Of a stretch of 64,000 bases of DNA, positions 43,945-52,819 are shown piece by piece (positions within the stretch are counted from its first letter, which is position 1; each line of letters begins with the position of its first letter). Below the pieces are notes generated by a model that searched no databases, was not told the DNA's origin, and saw only the letters and a list, made by a program, of their open reading frames with translations. The DNA lies in the NCBI RefSeq assembly GCF_013280495.1, contig NZ_JABSSX010000005.1, positions 124,001 to 188,000 on the forward strand, in the 5' to 3' direction. This DNA comes from Brevibacterium permense. Its GTDB lineage: Bacteria; Actinomycetota; Actinomycetes; Actinomycetales; Brevibacteriaceae. The translations under genes were made by a program, and so were the position numbers.

Positions 43945-46518
43945 TCAGGCGCGCAGTCGGCCTTCGGTATCCCGCATCGCCTCGGCGACCTGTTCTCTGC
44001 GCTCGATGCCGAGTTTTCGGAACAGCCGGTACGTGTGTCCCTCGACCGTTCGCACCCGCACGCCCAGTTCCGCAGCGATCTCCGCATTCGTCCGACCGGC
44101 GACGATGAGCGCACTGATCTGCTTCTCCCGGGCAGTCAGCCCCGTGACCTGCCCACCCGGTCCGCGGCTCTGGCCGGCTCCGAATCGTGCGGCCAGTGCG
44201 ACACATCTGCCCGCCAGGTCCGGCATCGACGGGCCGTATTCCTCCGCAAGCGAGGTCAAAGCAGCACGATCATGATCGCACAGAGCAGTGCCGAGGCGGC
44301 CGACGATGTCGAACTCACGCCCGGTTCCGTTCGCGGCCGCTTCGCACATCGCCTCGGGTGCGATCTCATCGAAATGCAGGAAGAGATGCAGGCGGATGAG
44401 GACGACGATCGCCGCTGCCCCATCGGCTTCGGCTTCGTCCAACTTGCGGCGCAGCTCGTGTTCGTACCTGGGCTCCCCTGTGCGAATCGCACGTGCAGTC
44501 GTCCGCAGCACGAGAGCCCGCCGATATTCATGGTAAGGAGCCGTCACGGGCAGCTCGTCGAAGCGGGCATGCAGATCATCGGCCTCAGCCGCAGTTCCCA
44601 CCCGAGACACCGCATATTCGGCCTCGGCCAATGCGATGGGAAGCTGCGTGCCCAAATTCCAATAGGTCAGTGATTCGATCGCGGCTCGCAGCGCCTTCAT
44701 CGCTCCCGGAAGGTTGCCCTCAAGCAGGTGGGTCTGCGCCCACAGCAGGTCGATCGGACCCGAACGGGCTGACAGATACGCGATGTCGTGGGTCGGCAGC
44801 GCTGTCATCAGCTGCTTCGCTTCGCCTGCCCGTCCCAGCTGCAGGAGGGTGCGCCCCCGCAGCATGACCACATGGAGCGTTGCCGTGCTTTCGAAGTGGA
44901 ATTCGGCCTGCAGGGACTCGAGGAGGGCGAGCGCTTCCACAGTGAGGCCCGCGTCGAGCATGTCCGTTGCGCGCAGCATCGTGTCGAACAGATGGAAGCT
45001 GCCCGACGCGACGCTCTCGTGGGAGAGTCCCTCTAGGACATCCACCGTGATCGGTCGTTCGTCGGCCACGACCGCAGCGACTCGGTCGAACAGCTTGAGC
45101 CCGAACTCTGCATCCACTCCCTCTCCGGGGTGTCCGTCACCGTCGTCCTGCAGCCGTTCCAGTGCGGTGCGGAAATCCGCAAGCCGCAGAGCGGGGGACA
45201 TGGAGCTGAGAGCGCGATTCAACCACACCACGAGTGAGTCCACGACCAGCTGTGCGCAACAGGCCGTGCGAACGCCGTGGGCCAGGAAGTCGAGGCCGAG
45301 CGGAGCTTTATTGCATCCGCAGTAGAGCAGGGCGACCGAGAGCAGTTCGTGCGGACTCAATCGTTCTGTCGGGATTTCCCCCATCAGCCGCATGGCCCGA
45401 TGCCAGTCTCCGAGGCGGGCGGCCGCCAGTGCGGCTCCGATGGTCTTCGATTCGCTGACCTCAGCTCCGCAGTTCAGCCCCCATTCGGCCCTGACCACCT
45501 GCGACCGTTCCGAAGGCGTATCTCCGCAAGCGTCGATGAAGTCGAACCACTCTCTGCTCCGACCAGTCGGGGTTGTGAACCTGATCGTGTCCGAGGCGTG
45601 GTTCTCGACCGCCTCATAGACATGAGATCTCTGCGCATCGATCTTCAGATCGCCGGCGGCCACGAGCGCATCCGCGGCTTCCCCGAGTCCTGCCTCGAGC
45701 AGTGTCGCAAGTTCCACTTCGCCCGCAAGGACGACCAGTTCGAGGGCTTCCGTCTCCTGCGGCGAATGGTCGGCAAGACCGATCCGTGCATAGTCGCGGG
45801 CACGAGCATCGAAGTCGGTGTCGAACCCGTCGAGGATCCACACTCCTCGGCGCATGAGGAATCGCGAACGCCGCTCGGTGTACTCGAGGAGTTCGAGCAG
45901 CTTGCCCGGATTGCGCTTCGAATGGAAATCGACGATGTCGACCACTGCTTGGGACACGATGTGCCCGAGGCGATCTTCGATCATCAGACGGTAGTCCTCA
46001 CGCGGCAGCGGACCGACGACGAGATGCTGGAGCACACGGTCTTCGACCAGAGTCGAGAACGGCATGACCCCGCTCTCGGGGTTGGACCGCGTCATCGCGA
46101 CGAGTCTGATCGAGCCGACACTGGCCAAGTCGGTCAGGATCTCCTGCGAGCGGGAGTCCAGCAGGTGGGCATCGTCGACGAAGACCGCCTGGGGAGTTCG
46201 AGTCGCGGTGAGCCGGGACACGATTCGCCCCAGCAGCGCGGAAGAGTCGCCATCGAGGTCGACGAGCAGACCGAAGACGCCGAACTCGGTGTTCTGGTGC
46301 ACCCGGTCCCCGCGGATCCAGATTCCGTCGTTCTCATCCGCGAAGGCCGTTCTCGCCAGGAGGGTCTTGCCGACGCCGATCTCACCTTCGATGAGGATGC
46401 CGGAGCATTCCGAACAGCGCAATGACTGACGGATCAGGTCGAGTTCGCCTCTGCGTCCGAAGATCTCAGTTCCGTCAGGAGCACTCGAGGCGGCTGCTGT
46501 GGTCAGTTCCTCAGCCAT
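43945..46518 (-). CDS. LAL-type LuxR regulator 2
   Basis: 857 residues with an intact P-loop, GEIGVGKT (residues 45-52), and Walker B AVFVDDAHLLD. A long TPR-like helical region follows, then a C-terminal LuxR HTH (LTAREKQISALIVAGRTNAEIA and RTVEGHTYRLFRKLGI). Such proteins are ATP-dependent activators that respond to a small ligand or partner protein. ATG 46518 overlaps the upstream regulator by 16 bp, so the two are co-transcribed; the longer frame to 46590 lies inside that gene. Ligand and targets are unknown. Confidence 0.9.
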   Translation of the reverse strand: MAEELTTAAASSAPDGTEIFGRRGELDLIRQSLRCSECSGILIEGEIGVGKTLLARTAFADENDGIWIRGDRVHQNTEFGVFGLLVDLDGDSSALLGRIVSRLTATRTPQAVFVDDAHLLDSRSQEILTDLASVGSIRLVAMTRSNPESGVMPFSTLVEDRVLQHLVVGPLPREDYRLMIEDRLGHIVSQAVVDIVDFHSKRNPGKLLELLEYTERRSRFLMRRGVWILDGFDTDFDARARDYARIGLADHSPQETEALELVVLAGEVELATLLEAGLGEAADALVAAGDLKIDAQRSHVYEAVENHASDTIRFTTPTGRSREWFDFIDACGDTPSERSQVVRAEWGLNCGAEVSESKTIGAALAAARLGDWHRAMRLMGEIPTERLSPHELLSVALLYCGCNKAPLGLDFLAHGVRTACCAQLVVDSLVVWLNRALSSMSPALRLADFRTALERLQDDGDGHPGEGVDAEFGLKLFDRVAAVVADERPITVDVLEGLSHESVASGSFHLFDTMLRATDMLDAGLTVEALALLESLQAEFHFESTATLHVVMLRGRTLLQLGRAGEAKQLMTALPTHDIAYLSARSGPIDLLWAQTHLLEGNLPGAMKALRAAIESLTYWNLGTQLPIALAEAEYAVSRVGTAAEADDLHARFDELPVTAPYHEYRRALVLRTTARAIRTGEPRYEHELRRKLDEAEADGAAAIVVLIRLHLFLHFDEIAPEAMCEAAANGTGREFDIVGRLGTALCDHDRAALTSLAEEYGPSMPDLAGRCVALAARFGAGQSRGPGGQVTGLTAREKQISALIVAGRTNAEIAAELGVRVRTVEGHTYRLFRKLGIERREQVAEAMRDTEGRLRA

Positions 46519-49049
46519 TCCGTCACCACCTCTCGCAGCTCCTGCCGATTGGCCACGTGAACTCGGCGGTAGAGACGGCCGAGGTGCCATTCGACGGTTC
46601 GGGCCGACAGGTGCAGCTCCACTCCGATCCCGGCGCTCGTCCGGCCGTCGACGACACCGGTGATGATTGCTTCTTCGAGCTCGGTCAAGTTCTCATGGAA
46701 CAGCTTTCCATCACTGCCGAAGTCGAGCTCGCGCCGACTCCGCCCCAGCAGGATCCGGGCTTCTTTGGTGGCTGTGGCATCGCCTTCGGCGACGGCGCGC
46801 TGTCGGGCCTCGCCGGACAGTTGGGCGCAGAGCACGACGGCGCCGAAGAGCAGCGCCTCACGGGCCGCGGTGATGAGCGCCTGCAGATCGCCTGTGCTGA
46901 AGGCATGAGACACAGCACGCAGCAGGCGACCGAGGGCACCATCGACCCTGCCGGCCGACGCCGCCAGGCAGCCGATGGCCTGCTCATGCCCGAGCCGGCC
47001 GGCTTCGAGCCAGGCGAGGCAGGCAAGAGTGTGCGCGCCGTGCTCGTCCGCCCAGGCCCCGAGCTCGTACAGTTGCGGGCCTGCGGGCCCGGGCGACGTC
47101 TGCGCCAATGCCTGAAGGTCGAAGAGTCTGGCTTCGAAGGACGCCCACCACGAGTGCCGACTGGCGTCGGAGCCCTCGTCGACGGCGATCGGGACGACTT
47201 CGCTCCGCTGATGTGTCAGCACCGCGGAGAAAGACAGCGCCGACCTGGCCATTCCCGCTATATCGACGGTGTCGCAGGGGTCGGCACCGAGGTTGAGTTC
47301 GCTGAAGATGTGGTGAGCCTTCGCCGCGTTGCCGGTACGCAGGTCGATGAGCGCGTTCGTCAGTCTGGTCAGCCGTCGGCTGGACGTCAGTTCATCCATT
47401 GCCGTTCGCGCCTCGGCCCAGTTGCCGGCGATGAAGTTCGCCACGAAGAACTGCGGGACGGCATCTTCCCGTTCGAACGATTCGGGCCCGGGAAGTCCGA
47501 ACATGAGCCGGGCTTGGGCGATATAGCTCAGCCCCAGTTCGATGTGCCCGGCCATCACTTCTGCCACGCCGAGGAACGCACACGCCCTGAGACGGTGGCG
47601 CACCGAACACGCGTGGTTGAGATAGACGCTTTCGGCCAGAGCGCAGGCAGCGGCGATCCGACCTCCTTTGAGTTCGAATCGAGCACGCGTCGCGTCCAGG
47701 CGGCCGATGTCGATCGGCAGCGAAAGCGTGTCCCGGACCCAGTCGAGCCGCAGATCCTCGGGCCTCCGTGGGTCCACCAGCCTCAGTTCCATGGAGGCGA
47801 GTCGGGACAGGTACTCGTGCTTTGAGGCATCCGGATTCAGACATGCTTCGGAGACGAGCGGGACCATGATCTCCCTGGCCTGCCTGAGACGGCCTGCTCC
47901 CCACTCGCAGCGGGCGAGCTCGAGGTCGATTTCGGAGCCGCGGTAGCCGCTGGTCCGGACGATCTCCGCGGCTTCGAGGTACCTGCCCTGTGCGTTCCCC
48001 CAGCCCGCGGCCTCCCGCACCTGTTCGGGAGGCGGCACTCGCCCCAAGGAGATCGACCACGCGGCGCAGCCGAAGAGCGCCCGACCATGGAGAGCCGAAC
48101 GGTCGACCACGGAATCGAACCGAGTGAGCAGTTCGAGACTGCGAGACGGAGGGACCGCGGCGCGGACATTCTCAGCCGTGACGGGTTCGTGCATGCTCAC
48201 CTCTCCCCCTCGCCCTTTCGAGATCGAGAGCAGACCGTCCTCCGCCAGAGCGTCGATCGTCTGCGGACTGGTGAGTCCGACGAGCACGTCATAGGGCACC
48301 GCTTCGATGAGAGAGACGGTTTCGATGACCTCTCGACTGGACTGATCGACCCGGGCGATCGCGGTTTCGACCCCGCTGGTCCGGCTCCGTCCGAACAGCA
48401 GCCTCTCGAGCAGCCGCGGATTGCCATGGGCCAGGGCGGTCAGCTCCGAGACCGATCTCGTCTCGGTCTCCATGAGTCCGATGCTGGTGATCATCGCCAC
48501 CGCATCCGCCTCGTCGATACCGTCCAGATCGATCCTGACGACGTTCCCGGCCAGCCACAGGCCGGCGATGAGATCGACCGGCGGGCGTGCGGATTCGGCG
48601 GCGATGACGAGCGTGATCCTGCGTGCATCCGTCAGCTGAGCCAGCACTGCTAGGGAATGATCGTCGACGAGATCGGCATTGTCGACGACGACCAGAGAGC
48701 GCCCGCCCGCGGCTCTGCGTTCGAACAGGTCACCGATCACCGACAGCGCTCGACCGGGTGGGAGGTCCGTGTCGATGCCCTCCCGTGACAGCAGGATTCC
48801 GAAGATTCCGAGGTTTCTGGCCCGCGCATTCTCCGAGCCGCGCAGACGGGTGACCGACAGATCGGGGTCGAGACGAGAGAGTGCGGTGTTGACCAACGCG
48901 GTCTTCCCGACGCCCGCCGCGCCGATGATGAGTGCACCGAGATGACGCTGCCCGGAGAGCGCGTCGACGAGCGTCGAGAGTTCGGACTCATATCCGTAGA
49001 GCCGGCGCGAGGGTGCGACCGGGGGGATGTGTGTGGTCCTGCCTGACAC
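46503..49049 (-). CDS. LAL-type LuxR regulator 3
   Basis: 848 residues. The P-loop is IIGAAGVGKT (41-50), Walker B is LVVVDNADLVDD, then a helical TPR-like arm and the C-terminal HTH (LTELEEAIITGVVDGRTSAGIG and ARTVEWHLGRLYRRVHVANRQEL). The GTG at 49049 has GGAAAG upstream at about 10 bases. It is the first gene of the three-regulator series and overlaps the next by 16 bp. The AT-rich inverted repeat at 49170-49200 lies 120 bp upstream and could be its control site. Confidence 0.9.
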   Translation of the reverse strand: MSGRTTHIPPVAPSRRLYGYESELSTLVDALSGQRHLGALIIGAAGVGKTALVNTALSRLDPDLSVTRLRGSENARARNLGIFGILLSREGIDTDLPPGRALSVIGDLFERRAAGGRSLVVVDNADLVDDHSLAVLAQLTDARRITLVIAAESARPPVDLIAGLWLAGNVVRIDLDGIDEADAVAMITSIGLMETETRSVSELTALAHGNPRLLERLLFGRSRTSGVETAIARVDQSSREVIETVSLIEAVPYDVLVGLTSPQTIDALAEDGLLSISKGRGGEVSMHEPVTAENVRAAVPPSRSLELLTRFDSVVDRSALHGRALFGCAAWSISLGRVPPPEQVREAAGWGNAQGRYLEAAEIVRTSGYRGSEIDLELARCEWGAGRLRQAREIMVPLVSEACLNPDASKHEYLSRLASMELRLVDPRRPEDLRLDWVRDTLSLPIDIGRLDATRARFELKGGRIAAACALAESVYLNHACSVRHRLRACAFLGVAEVMAGHIELGLSYIAQARLMFGLPGPESFEREDAVPQFFVANFIAGNWAEARTAMDELTSSRRLTRLTNALIDLRTGNAAKAHHIFSELNLGADPCDTVDIAGMARSALSFSAVLTHQRSEVVPIAVDEGSDASRHSWWASFEARLFDLQALAQTSPGPAGPQLYELGAWADEHGAHTLACLAWLEAGRLGHEQAIGCLAASAGRVDGALGRLLRAVSHAFSTGDLQALITAAREALLFGAVVLCAQLSGEARQRAVAEGDATATKEARILLGRSRRELDFGSDGKLFHENLTELEEAIITGVVDGRTSAGIGVELHLSARTVEWHLGRLYRRVHVANRQELREVVTEWLRN

Positions 49050-49169
49050 GTCACTCAGCTTTCCGTACCCCTGGGGATCTTCTGCGGCGGGGAATGCGGA
49101 GCCCCAGCGGCACGGGGTTCGGTCCGGAGAGGCTCACGTCTGGGAATCACCGAAGAAATTCCACAAACA

Positions 49170-49200
49170 GTATTACCACTTGCGATAGCTGTAGTAATAC
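49170..49200. promoter_or_regulatory. AT-rich inverted repeat in the regulator/acyl-CoA dehydrogenase gap
   Basis: GTATTAC (49170-49176) and GTAATAC (49194-49200) face each other across 17 bp in an unusually AT-rich 60-bp patch within the 303-bp gap 49050-49352. The gap also holds one CCGCCTCGGCGAGG motif (about 49255). It is a candidate operator for the divergent genes. Confidence 0.45.
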
Positions 49201-49352
49201 ATTTTCGAAATAAAGTTAGGCGATTGTGACATCAACGTCCGCCCCCGCTGGGGGCCGCCTCGGCGAGGATATCCCTCATCGCCCACTTGTGAGGCCGAAC
49301 ACCGGACCGTACCATTGAAGGAAAGTTACTGAACGATCTATAAGGAGTTCGC

Positions 49353-50546
49353 ATGGACACCCTACTGAATGCAGAAGAGCGCGAGTTCGCGCAGCAGATG
49401 CGTCAGTTCTACCGCACGGAGATCCCTGAGGAACTCCGCCTCAAGGTCGCCACCGGCCAGGAGCTGAGCAAGGAAGACATGGTCACCTCGCAGCGGATCC
49501 TCAACGAGCACGGCTACGCCGTGCCGAACTGGCCGGTCGAATGGGGCGGCCAGGACTGGACCCCCGTGCAGCGTCACATCTGGCTCGAAGAGATGCAGCT
49601 AGCCTGCGTTCCGCAGCCGCTGCCGTTCAACGTCTCCATGGTCGGCCCCGTCATCGCCACCTTCGGCTCGCAGGAGATCAAGGAGCGCTTCCTGCCCGCC
49701 ACCGCGAACATCGACATCTGGTGGTCGCAGGGGTTCTCCGAGCCCAACGCCGGCTCGGACCTCGCCTCGCTCAAGACCACCGCAGTGCGCCAGGGCGACA
49801 AGTACATCGTCAACGGCCAGAAGACCTGGACGACCCTGGGCCAGTACGGCGACTGGATCTTCAACCTCGTGCGCACCGACCCGGATGTGAAGAAGCAGGC
49901 CGGCATCTCCTTCCTGCTCATCGACATGAAGACCCCCGGCGTCACCGTCCGTCCGATCCAGCTCATCGACGGCGGCCACGAGGTCAACGAGATCTTCTTC
50001 GACAATGTCGAGGTGCCCGTCGAGAACCTCGTCGGCGAAGAGAACAAGGGTTGGACCTACGCGAAGTTCCTCCTCGGCAACGAGCGCACCGGAATCGCCC
50101 GCATCGGCGGTTCGAAGGTCAACCTCGCCCGTGCCAAGGCCTATGCCGCGGTGACGAAGACCGCTCGCGGCACTCTGCTCGACGATCCCCTGTTCTCCGC
50201 TCGTCTGACGAAGATCGAAGCCGAACTCACCGCGCTCGAGATGACCCAGCTTCGGATCCTCTCGACCCAGGCCGCCGGGTCCGACAAGCCGGATCCGCGC
50301 TCCTCGGTGCTCAAACTCAAGGGCTCCCAGCTGCAGGAGGACATCTCCGAACTCCTCGTCGACGTGCTCGGTCCGCAGGGTCTCGACTTCGTCTCCGACC
50401 GCGTGCAGGGCCAGGGTCTGTCCGACCTGCCCAACGGAGCTGTCGATGCCCTGCCCGGCTACTTCAACACCCGCAAGGTCACCATCTACGGCGGTTCGTC
50501 CGAGGTGCAGCGCGGAATCATCTCGAAGGCACTGCTCGGTCTCTGA
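49353..50546 (+). CDS. Acyl-CoA dehydrogenase, pimeloyl-CoA dehydrogenase large-subunit-like
   Basis: 397-residue FAD flavoenzyme that introduces the alpha,beta double bond in an acyl-CoA. Features are YAVPNWPVEWGGQDWTP, WWSQGFSEPNAGSDLASLKT (FAD/substrate loop), YIVNGQKTWTT, LLGNERTGIARIG and the C-terminal TIYGGSSEVQRGIISK. The N-terminus and WGGQDW resemble the PimC large subunit and FadE-type actinobacterial enzymes that work as heteromers. AAGGAG lies 5 bases before ATG 49353. The second dehydrogenase follows 38 bp downstream, so the two probably form an alpha2beta2 enzyme. Confidence 0.93.
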   Translation: MDTLLNAEEREFAQQMRQFYRTEIPEELRLKVATGQELSKEDMVTSQRILNEHGYAVPNWPVEWGGQDWTPVQRHIWLEEMQLACVPQPLPFNVSMVGPVIATFGSQEIKERFLPATANIDIWWSQGFSEPNAGSDLASLKTTAVRQGDKYIVNGQKTWTTLGQYGDWIFNLVRTDPDVKKQAGISFLLIDMKTPGVTVRPIQLIDGGHEVNEIFFDNVEVPVENLVGEENKGWTYAKFLLGNERTGIARIGGSKVNLARAKAYAAVTKTARGTLLDDPLFSARLTKIEAELTALEMTQLRILSTQAAGSDKPDPRSSVLKLKGSQLQEDISELLVDVLGPQGLDFVSDRVQGQGLSDLPNGAVDALPGYFNTRKVTIYGGSSEVQRGIISKALLGL

Positions 50547-50584
50547 GATACCGACGCTCACTCGATCTCCCAAGAAGGACAACA

Positions 50585-51730
50585 ATGGATCTTGAACTCA
50601 ACGACATTCAGCAAGAACTCGCCAGCACTCTGAACAAGTACCTGCGCAGCGAGTACGACATCGCAAAGCGCGAAGAGATCCTTCGCAGCGACGAGGGCAT
50701 CTCCCGCGAGAAGTGGCAGGCCTTCGCAGAGATGGGACTGCTCGGGCTTGCGATCCCCGAGTCCTACGGCGGCGCGGACATGACCTTCAACGAGGTGGCC
50801 GTGGTCGCCGAGGCGTTCGGTCGCTCTCTCGTCCTCGAACCGTTCCTGGCCACCGCAGTCCTCGGCGCCAATGCCGTTCTGCTCGGCGGCAGTGAGGAGC
50901 AGAAGCAGGCCATCCTGCCCGGTGTGGCAGAGGGCCAGACCTTCCTCGCTCTCGCAACGCTCGAGCCCGGACTGCGTTACGCAGTCGACGCTCCGCAGAC
51001 TCAGGCTTCCGGTGCCGACGGCAGCTTCACCCTCACCGGTGAGAAGAACAACGTGCTCGGCGGAGACGTCGCCGACCACTTCGTCGTCACCGCCACGCAG
51101 AATGGCGAACTCGGCCTCTACCTCGTCGCCGCCGATGCCGAAGGTCTGACCCGTGTGGCTCAGCGCCAGGCCGATGGTCTGGGCAGCGCGAACCTCAAGC
51201 TCGAGGGTGTCGCCGCCCAGCGCCTCGATGCCGCCGATGCCAACGCCGTGCTGTCCGAGGTCCTCGACCTGGGCAACGCCGCGATCATGGCTGAGGCCGT
51301 CGGTGCGCTCGAAGCCTCGCTGACGATGACCGCCGAGTACCTGAAGACCCGTGAGCAGTTCGGTGCTCCGATCGGTGCGAACCAGGCTCTGCAGCATCGC
51401 GCCGCCGACCTCTACGCCGAACTCGAGTACGCGCGCAGCATGGCTCTGTACTCTCGCCTGGCCGTGACCTCCGAGGTCCCGGGCGCCGAGAAGGACCGCC
51501 ACCGCGACGTCATCGCCGCGAAGATCATCGTCGACCGGGCCGCTCGCAACATCAGCCAGGAGTCGATCCAGATGCACGGCGGCATCGGCATGACCATGGA
51601 ATACCCCATCGGTCACTACGCCAAGCGCCTGACGGTCATGACCCGCACCTTCGACGACTCGGATTCGCTGACCGCGGAGCTCGCCGAACTCGGCGGACTC
51701 ATCGAACCCCACGCCGCCGACCTCAGCTGA
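50585..51730 (+). CDS. Acyl-CoA dehydrogenase, small-subunit-like partner
   Basis: 381-residue acyl-CoA dehydrogenase-fold protein encoded directly after the large subunit. It has ESYGGADMTFNEVAVVAEAFGRSL, a shortened FAD loop (LATLEPGLRYAV in place of the usual TEPxAGSD), TREQFGAPIGANQALQHRAADLY and SIQMHGGIGMTMEYPIGHYAKRL. The divergent FAD loop fits the non-catalytic or partner subunit of FadE heterodimers. AAGGAC precedes ATG 50585. Two strong hairpins follow. Substrate chain length is not predictable; steroid side-chain or dicarboxylic acyl-CoA are options for this subgroup. Confidence 0.92.
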   Translation: MDLELNDIQQELASTLNKYLRSEYDIAKREEILRSDEGISREKWQAFAEMGLLGLAIPESYGGADMTFNEVAVVAEAFGRSLVLEPFLATAVLGANAVLLGGSEEQKQAILPGVAEGQTFLALATLEPGLRYAVDAPQTQASGADGSFTLTGEKNNVLGGDVADHFVVTATQNGELGLYLVAADAEGLTRVAQRQADGLGSANLKLEGVAAQRLDAADANAVLSEVLDLGNAAIMAEAVGALEASLTMTAEYLKTREQFGAPIGANQALQHRAADLYAELEYARSMALYSRLAVTSEVPGAEKDRHRDVIAAKIIVDRAARNISQESIQMHGGIGMTMEYPIGHYAKRLTVMTRTFDDSDSLTAELAELGGLIEPHAADLS

Positions 51731-51743
51731 GGCAGCGGCACTT

Positions 51744-51779
51744 CAGCGCCGCACGTTCGACCCCGAGCGTGCGGCGCTG
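51744..51779 (+). terminator. First hairpin after the acyl-CoA dehydrogenase operon
   Basis: CAGCGCCGCACG and CGTGCGGCGCTG form a perfect 12-bp stem, 14 bp beyond the stop codon. Confidence 0.65.
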
Positions 51780-51831
51780 CGTCGTCGGAGCCTATCAACG
51801 CCCACCGAGGCGGCCGGATCCCGGCAGCACG

Positions 51832-51877
51832 GAAGCGCCGAGGCGGCACGCCCATCGTCGTGCCGCCTCGGCGCTTC
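51832..51877 (+). terminator. Second hairpin containing the CGCCGAGGCGG motif
   Basis: A perfect 19-bp stem (GAAGCGCCGAGGCGGCACG with its complement, 51859-51877) and an 8-base loop. Both arms carry the genome-recurrent motif, so motif copies in opposite orientation form this stem. Confidence 0.65.
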
Positions 51878-51997
51878 TTCGTCTCCACGCATTGCGTAAC
51901 TTCGCAGCGTCCGTGTCTGCTTTGCTCAACCCCGGCGAGGGTACGGCGCCCTCGGCACTTCATGGGCAGATACGCTGCAGCTCCCGGCGGAATCGGT

Positions 51998-52055
51998 TTG
52001 TTGGGTCGATCCGCGGTGTTTTCAGTACGGGAAACACCGTGGATCGCCCCAACAA
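51998..52055. repeat. Long imperfect palindrome, 24-bp arms
   Basis: Arms 51998-52021 and 52032-52055 match at 22 of 24 positions around a 10-base spacer; the outer part is TTGTTGGG/CCCCAACAA. It sits in the 459-bp gap 51731-52189, which otherwise shows two terminators and no gene. It could be a structured RNA, an end of a small mobile element or a terminator. Confidence 0.65.
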
Positions 52056-52189
52056 TGCCGTCAACCGCATCTGCGCAAGGAGGACAGGGCATCCTCGGCG
52101 AGACCGCGGCCTCCTGTACGAGGAGGACGGGAGAATTCCTCAGGGAGACCAAGTCCCCCGATGCGAGGCCGCCGCTGCAGGCAGAGAAG

Positions 52190-52819
52190 TCAGTTCACGG
52201 GCTGGTCGTACACGTGCCGGCGGATCCAGGAGTGCATGGTGATCGCGGCGGCGGCTGCGGCGTTCATCGACCGCGTCGAACCGTACTGCGCGATCGAGAG
52301 CACGTCGCGGCTCGCCTGGTGCGCTTCCTCGCTCAGTCCCGGTCCTTCCTGGCCGAACAGCAGCAGGCAGCGCCGAGGCAGGTCGTAGGTCTCAAGCGGC
52401 ACAGAATCCGGGAAGTTGTCGATGCCCAACAGCGGCACGTCGTTCTCGGCGCACCAGCTGAGCAGGTCGTCCACGCTCGGATGGTGGATGACGTGCTGGT
52501 ACTTGTCGGTGACCATCGCTCCGCGCCGGTTCCATCGGCGTTTGCCGACGATGTGCACGGCTGCGGCGTTGAAGGCGTTGGCGGTGCGCACGACCGAACC
52601 GATGTTGAGGTCGTGTTGCCAGTTCTCGACTCCGACGTGGAAGTCGTGACGCGAGTCATCGAGGTCGGCCACGATCGCATCATGCTTCCAGTACCGATAC
52701 TTGTCGACGACATTGCGCCGATCGCCATCAGCCAGCAGCTCCGGATCGAAGTGCTCGCCCACAGGCCAGGGGCCGGTCCATGGACCGACCCCCACCTGCG
52801 GTTCAACGCTTTCGGTCAC
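52190..52819 (-). CDS. TrmH-family (SPOUT) RNA 2'-O-methyltransferase
   Basis: 209-residue SPOUT enzyme using S-adenosylmethionine. Family motif 1 is NIGSVVRTANAFN, motif 2 is LLFGQEGPGLS and motif 3 is QYGSTRSMNAAAAAAI, which form the knotted AdoMet site. TrmH/SpoU proteins methylate tRNA Gm18 or rRNA; the exact target is not decidable here. The gene overlaps the ABC-2 permease stop by 4 bp and is the last of a three-gene operon. The C-terminus ends soon after the knot, as is normal. Confidence 0.93.
   Translation of the reverse strand: MTESVEPQVGVGPWTGPWPVGEHFDPELLADGDRRNVVDKYRYWKHDAIVADLDDSRHDFHVGVENWQHDLNIGSVVRTANAFNAAAVHIVGKRRWNRRGAMVTDKYQHVIHHPSVDDLLSWCAENDVPLLGIDNFPDSVPLETYDLPRRCLLLFGQEGPGLSEEAHQASRDVLSIAQYGSTRSMNAAAAAAITMHSWIRRHVYDQPVN

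Noticed and set aside
49541..51730. 729-codon frame across both acyl-CoA dehydrogenase genes
   Set aside because: The real second gene starts at 50585 with AAGGAC; upstream residues are an Arg-rich out-of-frame reading of the first gene.
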